Assembly: GCA_026874595.1 (NCBI GenBank)
Contig: CM049310.1
Span: 37,401,558 to 37,465,557 of the forward strand
Direction: 5' to 3'
Length of the DNA stretch: 64,000 nucleotides
DNA from: Sipunculus nudus
Lineage: Eukaryota; Annelida; Sipuncula; Golfingiida; Sipunculidae
This document shows positions 57,301 through 64,000 of the stretch, in pieces. Numbering within the stretch: position 1 is the first letter of the stretch; each line of letters begins with the position of its first letter. A program made the position numbers and the translations under genes. The notes under the pieces were generated by a model. That model ran no database searches and was not told the origin of the DNA. It was given only the letters and a program-made list of their open reading frames with translations.

Positions 57301-58080
57301 TATGTTAACCTGATGAACATCTGCGGTTATCATTATTTTGGGAAACATTCAAAAGGGGGAGTCAACGGATATAATAATTTTTAATATTGGATTAAAAGTA
57401 AACTAAGTTTTTAGTAAACTAGGAATAACTAAGAGGCAGCAACTACCAATGCCTCAGTAATTTAAAAATGTTATTTATAGCCCGACTAATCCAAGCCACA
57501 AATAACTGTAGTTAAATCCCACTACTGTCAGTGACGATGGGTATCAGTTGGAGAAGCGTAAATCACGCATGGTGCCACCATTTCTCAATTTTAATTTTCC
57601 ACGAGGAAATCCAGCAGTTCTGACACTGACATGGCCCGCAATAAGATCCTCGCTTAAGTTGAGTCGGACCCACACAAATATCTTTAAGATATTTTTAGAA
57701 ATATTGAGTACACAGAAAAAGACATAGCGATTGTTACATAACCATCCCCAACTTTACTGGTGGGTATATTTCATTATAATGTGAAAACATGAACCAAAAC
57801 TACCATTGCACTACAGTTTCATATTTGATCTTGACATTTTCTTCTTTTCAGTCTTTCTTTTTGCCTTAAACACACTGTCGCACAAGGTCAAACTGCTCAA
57901 CATTTCTAACCTTCACCTTGGCTCATTACCACAAAGACGTATATAGATTTGTAATGTATCGACCACATCACGTCGATACCTTACTGGTCTTGGGAGTTCG
58001 CTACCTTTCGGGGTCTGGCCACACAATACGCAGCAGTATACCCTTCCCCTGCAAGGGGCTTCAACAGGGCCCCATTTTCT
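54310..58080. other. Intergenic, no gene recognised
   Basis: Holds homopolymer runs G14 at 56245-56258, C19 at 56768-56786 and C9-T-C15 at 56923-56947. The 137-codon minus-strand frame at 56888-57301 starts in unremarkable sequence and ends in the C run; it has no family features. A segment near 56590-56770 resembles 28230-28330 in short words only (AATGACAAGCC/AATGACGAAACC), so a degraded shared repeat is possible. Confidence 0.5.
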
Positions 58081-58384
58081 AGTAATAACATTTAAATTTA
58101 TTAGACAGCCTAGTAAAATCGTTCAGGATAACTACATTATATTGATATAAAGATATTTGCTAATATAAGCTAAAATCATATAAGAATAAGCATTTTCCTG
58201 CAAAGTGTAAGAAAGCGCTTTGGTCGTACCGTATCCTAGTTACATTTACAGGACCATGTTGTAAAATACCTTAAAAATAATAATCAAAAACCTTCCTACT
58301 AATAATCAAATATCAACATATAAAGTGTTTTCTTTAGCTATAGCCACACATGTTTGCAACATTGGATTTGTATCGACCGCCATT

Positions 58385-58622
58385 AATATATAATATAAAC
58401 ATTTATTTTACATGGATTGTACAAATAGTTATTATAACTAATCGAGGCACATGTGATGGCGTTCGGTAGTGTGCAGGGGTGGAGGAAACCGGAGTACCCG
58501 GAGAAAACCACCGGCGTTGGACGGGCAACAACAACCCACTCTCATAGCCTCGCCGGGAATCGAACCCGGGTCGCCAGCGGAGAGAGCCAAGCGTTTTACC
58601 ACTCAGCTGTCCAGGCCCCTGG
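58385..58622. mobile_element. SINE family A copy inserted in block gamma
   Basis: Same order of landmarks as 39385-39645: TTTATTTTACATGGATTGTA, TAACTAATCGAGGCAC, GGAGGAAACCGGAGTACCCG, ACCACCGGCGTTGGACGG, GGGAATCGAACCCGGGTCGC, AGCCAAGCGTTTTACC. It interrupts the beta-like sequence between CCGCCATTA and TTTCTGAATAC; block beta has CCGCCATATTTTCTGAATAC unbroken near 26711. Confidence 0.88.
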
Positions 58623-59100
58623 ATTTCTGAATACCCACAAGAATGGGCGTCATACACTGCCTACCTTCCAACAATGTGGGTGTCACGCTGAAATTTGTTT
58701 TATTGGTAAATTGCCGATTGTCACAGATTGTATGTGCATCTAAAAATAACCTTGTCCCCTACAATAGGCCAATTAAAATCAATGAATGTCGCTAGATGGC
58801 ACTGTGTGTTTGTGCTAGCAGCTCCGTCCAGGGTGACAATTGAAGTGTAATCCTGCTTATTTTATTTCGACCGGTCCTCTAAATATTCTTTATATTAAGA
58901 ATAATCTGTATAAGCTTTCATTGAAATAATTTAACTGAGTTTTTTTTCCGTATTGTGTAAAATAAGTGACAACCTTTGAATGGATGCTCATCGAGATAAA
59001 TTTTTAAGTTTTGTCGATCCCTCCTCAACAAAAATGGCCTATATTATTAATTATTGTTGTTGATTGGATAGCAAACAAAGTTTTTACAACGTCAATGTCG

Positions 59101-59103
<3 letters not shown>

Positions 59104-59146
<43 letters not shown>
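59104..59146. repeat. (TA)n microsatellite
   Basis: About 21 TA units at the position equivalent to the TA array at 27700-27792 of block beta. Confidence 0.95.
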
Positions 59147-59149
<3 letters not shown>

Positions 59150-59304
59150 AGCACATGACCGAAAACCCCCTTTCCATGGCACGTACGATATTTTGTTATA
59201 CATTTTTTTCAATGTTTCATTTTATGAAAAGATGTATCACTGTACTCTGCAAGTTTAATTGTCGTTCGACAGTGACGTTTACTCCAATATTTTTGTTGGT
59301 AGAT

Positions 59305-59463
59305 CTAGTCATCAGAGTCCACATGGCGCATGATCAGTGACATATTGACCTCCACTAATATATGCGTGTACAGCATCTCAGGGTGGAACGCCTTAAGTTC
59401 GTACTGTGCACTGTTGATCCCGTCTTTCTGGGAGGTGGTTCCTTTCCATACAGATAGAGAAAT
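59305..59463 (-). pseudogene. B4GALT copy 3 exon E6 remnant
   Basis: Acceptor ATCTATAG style is kept. [40 protein letters not shown], then a 2-bp deletion changes the end to DSDD and stop. Confidence 0.85.
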
Positions 59464-59839
59464 CTATAAAAAAAATGCAATTTAGTTTATGCATAAGCCA
59501 TACAATGCATGGTAAAACTTTCTATTCTTATGTCTTTATGTTTTTCTATTTTAAATATAACCTCTGTATGGAAGAAACAGAAGGATTCCTGGCTGAATTT
59601 ATTTAACAGAAAAAGAATATTGTGTAAATGTTAAGCCTATTATGGTTTTACAATTTTTTTATCGAAAGTTTTGACTTATCAATTATCCGGCATAACTAAA
59701 ACTCCAAAAAAAGCATACACAGCCAAATATACAATTTATAGTTATATAAAGATATAATGCGAATCAGCATTTAGCAATAGAATTACAGTTTAGATTAACA
59801 TTAAAGTAATTTTGGCTTTGCAATAAGCTGCGGTCTCAC

Positions 59840-59935
59840 CTGCGTTGCCCTCTCTCCGTATGCGGTTGGTTTACAGATTTATACCGAGCGATCTCTGACG
59901 GATACCGGAGGACTTGGTACTTCTGGTTCATCAGC
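59840..59935 (-). pseudogene. B4GALT copy 3 exon E5 remnant (96 bp)
   Basis: Length and splice sites are intact: [31 protein letters not shown]. The His of the INH motif is Gln. Confidence 0.85.
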
Positions 59936-60860
59936 CTCAAACATATTAACATTAACATATAATGATTCAATTGCTCCATATAAGGGTAAATTGCAAGTTT
60001 GTAGTTTTTAAGATGAAATTAGAATATTACCATATATCAATATATCTTTTTAATTATAAGGCTACGATATTTTTAGTTTCTATTTTTATAATTCCTGGTC
60101 TTCTGTAAATTAGCTATTGATATCTGATAAGCGCTGCCCGTGTTATGTGAGGCATTCAAGGAGAATTTCTCTCTCTCCCCCCCCCCCTCCTCACCGAATA
60201 AGCATCAATGCATCCGCCAGGAGGAAATGCCTTTATCCCCGTTCGTTTGCTTGCTCACATAACTCAAGGAATAATAAATTTATGCTCATAACATTTTCAG
60301 AGCATTTCCAAAGATTTTGGCGTGGATAAGGCCCATGATCCGGATTCAACATTGCCGTCAAGCAATATTTGCCTAATAACAGTGACTCATGCACGACTTG
60401 GCCTGGTATATTTACCAGCGCCCTGAATATAGGCATTCCTTCGATAGGCATTCCTTAGAATGCACATTTCTTAACTTTTTGATATGTTTTTATATTCCCG
60501 TTACCCTCACACATGATCATTTCTTTATTATAAAAAAAGTTTCGGGTTAATGCGTGGCACATGGGTCCCAATAAAATATGGCAATTGTCAGTCTGCATCA
60601 GCATATAATTGTTGAGTCAAAGTACATGTGAGGGGCGAGACGATTTTCTCTCTAAGGCTAAAACGCCTGGAAATTTTATGTGTGGTCAAATAAGAAAACT
60701 AGCTGTATCACATAATTATATCTTGGGAACCAAGTGCCTTTTCTGAATGGATGCAAAGTGCCACCAATTAAAATACACGAAGCTGGCACGCCGTTCGTTG
60801 AAAATTAAATTAAGCATGTTTTCATAGTTCTTATGGTTTGTATAATTTTGTCAGTGTCAC

Positions 60861-60963
60861 CTGCTAAAGAGATTATCGTCTTCCCCACCCCATCCACAGT
60901 AAGCATTAGTGAAACCATTGATTCTGTGAAACTGCCCCTCCAATCAAATTGTCGTACAGACGC
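60861..60963 (-). pseudogene. B4GALT copy 3 exon E4 remnant
   Basis: Splice sites intact (TTTCAG, GTGACA) but 20 bp are missing after the IGG codons. The remaining block gives RINGFTNAYCGWGGEDDNLF once the frame is shifted. Confidence 0.88.
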
Positions 60964-62128
60964 CTGAAATACATAACGGATTATCAGGCAGAGTGTATAA
61001 TGTTACTTTTATGTCTTATTTTGTCAACGATTTTATACATTACGCCTGATATTCCCAGTGTGTTTCTCATTTAGAGAGCGTCTCACTCTCATAGCTGGTC
61101 CTTACTTTGTCAATTTAACCCGCTGTTTTAAATCTGCCTGTATACCTGTAGTCTGCAAGTCACAAGAACAGCAGCTATATTTAACAGCGAAGAATAAATA
61201 TTTTAACGAGGCACTTAGTCTGTATGTATCTCACAGACGTAGGATAAAAAAAGCTTTATTATGGTTCGGAGCGCCCTGTATTGCAGTTCTCTATATACAA
61301 GAAAAACACGATATATTCATCCATTGCCCTAACAAACATAACATAATTAAAAAGCAATGATACACTAGAGCAGAACGGCTTATGTAATGTAGCATCAAAT
61401 TCCACATCAAATTCCACATCAAATGCAATAAAACTGAGTGATAACCACGACGAACGGTTTTATCAGAGCCTGCATGAAACCCTTTCTATTGGTTTTGGAT
61501 CCACGTTTTTTTTTAATTCATACAATGAGACTTTTTTTTCCGGTTCTTTCCACACCATCTAAACCACATAAGAAATACAGGGGTAAGGTTTTAACTTTAT
61601 ATTCCTCGAGAAAGCCTCTCATTCATCTGGTATAACCTAAACTCTAACGACAAAGCCGCATCTGCGGGGCGTTATACCTTTTTTTTGAATATATAAACCG
61701 GTGTCAAAACCACTGCACAGCATTTCAATCCTCGATGGACATGACAAAAAATATTTTATTGTGCCCTGTCTGGCCTCACAACATTATTCATTATATTCAC
61801 ATTCTGGCCCGCCAACGGTATTTATATGTGCCCTTGCTATTTATCGGTCTTGGTGTACGGTATCAGCACTTTAATGATAAAATATGCCTTTCCAACAGTG
61901 TTCTATTGGCTGACACGTTTGTATGACACTCTAGGTGCATACAATGCATGTAAACAAGCCTAGCGAAGCTTTGAGGAAAGATAAATTAAATGGCCATATG
62001 TTTGTACAGCATTAAATGAGACATCGAGTACAGCCCTCCTTTCCTTACACGAAATGCTTGTAGAGTATATGGAATACCTGGACATGTGGCTACACTGTCC
62101 TTTCATTTGGACAAACAATAAGACATAC

Positions 62129-62298
62129 GTGTAATTTTATCAGCTGCTCGCTGCTGATAGAACACGTGTAGTTGATTCTATTATCCTCCGGCAGCTCATC
62201 AATAGCGTGTAAAATAAAGCAGTCGTAGCGGCCCCTGGCGGTAATCTCTATAACCCGGCATTGTAAAGCAGGCCTTTGTTGAACATTTCCCTCTTCAT
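62129..62298 (-). pseudogene. B4GALT copy 3 exon E3 remnant
   Basis: Acceptor mutated (TTTACG where copy 1 has TTTAAG). A 1-bp and a 17-bp deletion. The DxD block reads HAIDELPEDN instead of [10 protein letters not shown]. Confidence 0.88.
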
Positions 62299-62538
62299 CG
62301 TAAACACAGAAAGTTACGACAAATACTTTTATTATGATCGTTATCGGGTAATCACTTTTCTCCTAAAAGTTTCAATTCATTGTTTATTTAAAATACAAGT
62401 ATATTTGGAGATATAAAATGAAAGATAATTAACTCAGTTTGTCGTACAGCTTGTTTATAGCTTGTTAAGAGTGTACGTATAACATACTGTTGTACCGTCG
62501 TTCTCTACGAGTAAAACTATTTATGAGCCACAACCAAC

Positions 62539-62768
62539 CTGTTCTATAAGAAATATTGTGTAGTCAAACTTCCGTCGCTGTAGAAAAGGATGCATATGGT
62601 TTAAGAAGATCCCGAGGTTTCGTTCCCGATCGCGGTCAGTTACCAAAATAACCACACGTTGGTGGGCCTTGAAGTTAGGCGATCGCCATCGCCCACCATT
62701 AATGTCAGGCAACTTGTCCTGTAGGTTTTTCAGGTTAAAATCCTGCTCAATCACTTTTATCAAACCAC
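62539..62768 (-). pseudogene. B4GALT copy 3 exon E2 remnant (230 bp)
   Basis: Open throughout and of normal length: [60 protein letters not shown]. Acceptor TTTCCAG and donor GTTGGT are intact. The conserved Cys is Phe, and the donor-site Pro-Tyr is Thr-Asp. Confidence 0.88.
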
Positions 62769-62799
62769 CTGGAAAGAGTCAACATAATATGTATTTAAA

Positions 62800-64000
62800 A
62801 TATTATTCATATAAAACATATGTCTCTAACCTGTCCCAAAATGATTGTGAATGCTTGGGTGTTCTTTTCTCCAAAGAGGGTTCATATTTATATTTAATCG
62901 TAAACTAGGTTCATTTGCTGTTTGTTAAGCCTTACCATTTATGTTTATTTTGTTTCAGCAAAAATTGTCTCCATATGTTAATTCATTCGTATGTTTATTT
63001 TTTTTTCAAAAGACGCTGACAATAATCATTATCGCTTCAATGAAAAGTGAATATTATTGTTCTCTTGTATGGGATATAGTTTAACATTATTGTTGTGTCT
63101 AACAAATAATGGTGCAAATCGTTGTAGAAAATAATTTCTAAACATAACATTATTTTAAGTAAAGATGTAAATGATACGGTAAATATTCGAAAGGTTACAA
63201 CAGTATGATATATGAAATAAATGAAATGCTATTCTTATCTTTGCTTCATCTTTACAGTAATGTTTCATTCGCTTTACAATTTAGTTAATCTGTAAAATGA
63301 ATTTGTTAAGAGCATGAATTTTTCGTAATATTATACACGCACAAAAACACGTACCAGTACCTTTAAATATTATTTTCAGATAACAAGTAAAAATAATTTA
63401 GATATATAATCATTTCATAGTTTTACCTGTTTTAACACGTTTTTACAATGGTCATGCGTAAATATATAATGACCACAACAGTTTTTATAAATCATCATGT
63501 TCCGTTTAGTTCAATATTCAAACATAATCATGCAGTTACCTCATTGTCCTTGTACACATTTTGGTCTTTAATTTCATAGATAAGACACTGTAGGTCTATC
63601 TATTGCTATTATTATTACTATTATTATTACTATTATCATTGCCGTATTTCCTTGAACAGACACCGGGCCTTGAATAGACAACTGCATTATCAATAGCCGG
63701 GGCAAAACAATTTCTCCTACAAATAAACGCAGGCGTTAAAAAGATACTAGTCTTGTTAAAAGGCAAGGTGTCAGAGTAGTTTCCATGTTGACGCCAGATG
63801 TCTTTTTCCGTCACCATAATATGTGCATTTACCGGTCAAATTGACAGGAGATTGTGGTTTAAATTTCTGTTTGTGTGCGTCTTGATTCTGATATTATCTT
63901 AAAATCAGTCTTTTTTACAAGCATGCCTATTTTTTCAATAAGGGACCCAAAATATTCCCGTTTCATCCGTTTTGACTAAAGCAGGACTCCGATCCTAGTA
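62800..64000. other. Right end of window, nothing recognised
   Basis: AT-rich. A short ATT/AAT-rich trinucleotide run lies at 63605-63641. No first exon for copy 3 is visible. Confidence 0.45.

Larger units (their letters stand above)
59305..62768 (-). pseudogene. B4GALT-family copy 3, unprocessed pseudogene
   Basis: Exon remnants: 62768-62539, 62298-62129, 60963-60861, 59935-59840, 59463-59305. Introns are retained, so it arose by DNA duplication. Lesions: the E3 acceptor AAG is changed to ACG; E3 has a 1-bp deletion after the YNAG codons and a 17-bp deletion before the RWNY codons (170 instead of 188 bp); E4 has a 20-bp deletion (103 instead of 123 bp); E6 has a 2-bp deletion close to its end. 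Key residues are also lost: the Cys176 equivalent (Phe), the donor box (TDRDRE), the first Asp of DxD (HAID), an Asp in GGEDDN and the metal-ligand His (Gln). No functional protein is possible. Confidence 0.9.
58090..64000 (-). repeat. Segmental duplication block gamma, carrying B4GALT pseudogene copy 3
   Basis: Direct repeat of block beta: 58090-59150 matches 26420-27790 and 59300-62770 matches 28860-32275. It differs by a SINE family A insertion at 58385-58622 and by lacking most of beta 27.8-28.8 kb. Right of 62800 the match to beta fades and nothing else is recognised up to the window end. Confidence 0.82.

Noticed and set aside
56888-57301. 137-codon minus-strand frame
   Set aside because: No family motif; it terminates in a Gly-rich stretch created by the C homopolymer, and no splice or second-copy support exists.

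Overview
This is eukaryotic genomic DNA from an animal, most likely a marine invertebrate such as a mollusc or another lophotrochozoan. The guess rests on AT-rich sequence with many (TA)n arrays, spliceosomal introns, and a mix of tRNA-related SINEs, non-LTR, Ty3/gypsy-like and Penelope-like elements and small inverted-repeat transposons. The species cannot be named from the sequence. There is no sign of a prokaryotic operon, CRISPR array, rRNA gene or canonical tRNA gene.

The only recognisable host genes are three copies of a beta-1,4-galactosyltransferase (B4GALT, GT7) family gene. Copy 1 lies on the + strand (exons 9820-13730). Copy 2 lies on the - strand (C-terminal exons 32271-28813), with two tandemly duplicated candidate first exons far upstream at 50584-50410 and 51503-51329. 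Copy 3 lies on the - strand (62768-59305) and is an unprocessed pseudogene. In copies 1 and 2 exons E2 to E5 are 230, 188, 123 and 96 bp with identical phases. Spliced with either first exon, copy 2 gives an intact reading frame of 344 residues with a type II membrane anchor, the four conserved Cys, the DxD metal site and the WGGEDDD motif. Copy 1 lacks a visible first exon, which presumably lies left of the window.

The copies sit in large segmental duplications. Block alpha (about 3.7-17.7 kb, + orientation) is an inverted copy of block beta (about 27.9-36.9 kb, - orientation). Block gamma (about 58.1-62.8 kb, - orientation) is a direct repeat of beta over about 26.4-32.3 kb. A fourth small fragment, delta (19.06-19.66 kb), matches alpha at 6.06-6.54 kb. 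Copies 1 and 2 are therefore convergent, with a roughly 10 kb spacer.

The rest is mobile DNA. 2.0-2.75 kb: a minisatellite invaded by a tRNA-like element. 3.15-3.5 kb: SINE family B. 6.95-9.42 kb: a dead Penelope-like element with about 113-bp inverted terminal repeats. 14.46-14.64 kb: a TA-flanked MITE. 19.5-20.8 kb: a non-LTR fossil. 36.9-39.3 kb: a broken Ty3/gypsy-like gag. 39.7-40.2 kb: a TatD/TATDN2-like fragment, interrupted by a Tx1/L1-like LINE with a 20-bp target-site duplication that itself carries a 1024-bp MITE. 47.8-49.3 kb: a 1.44-kb element with 38-bp terminal inverted repeats. Four SINE family A copies lie at 18.0, 23.5, 39.4 and 58.4 kb. If the copy 2 gene model is right, most of this lies in its 18-19 kb first intron, and all the clearly coding elements there are on the opposite strand to the gene.
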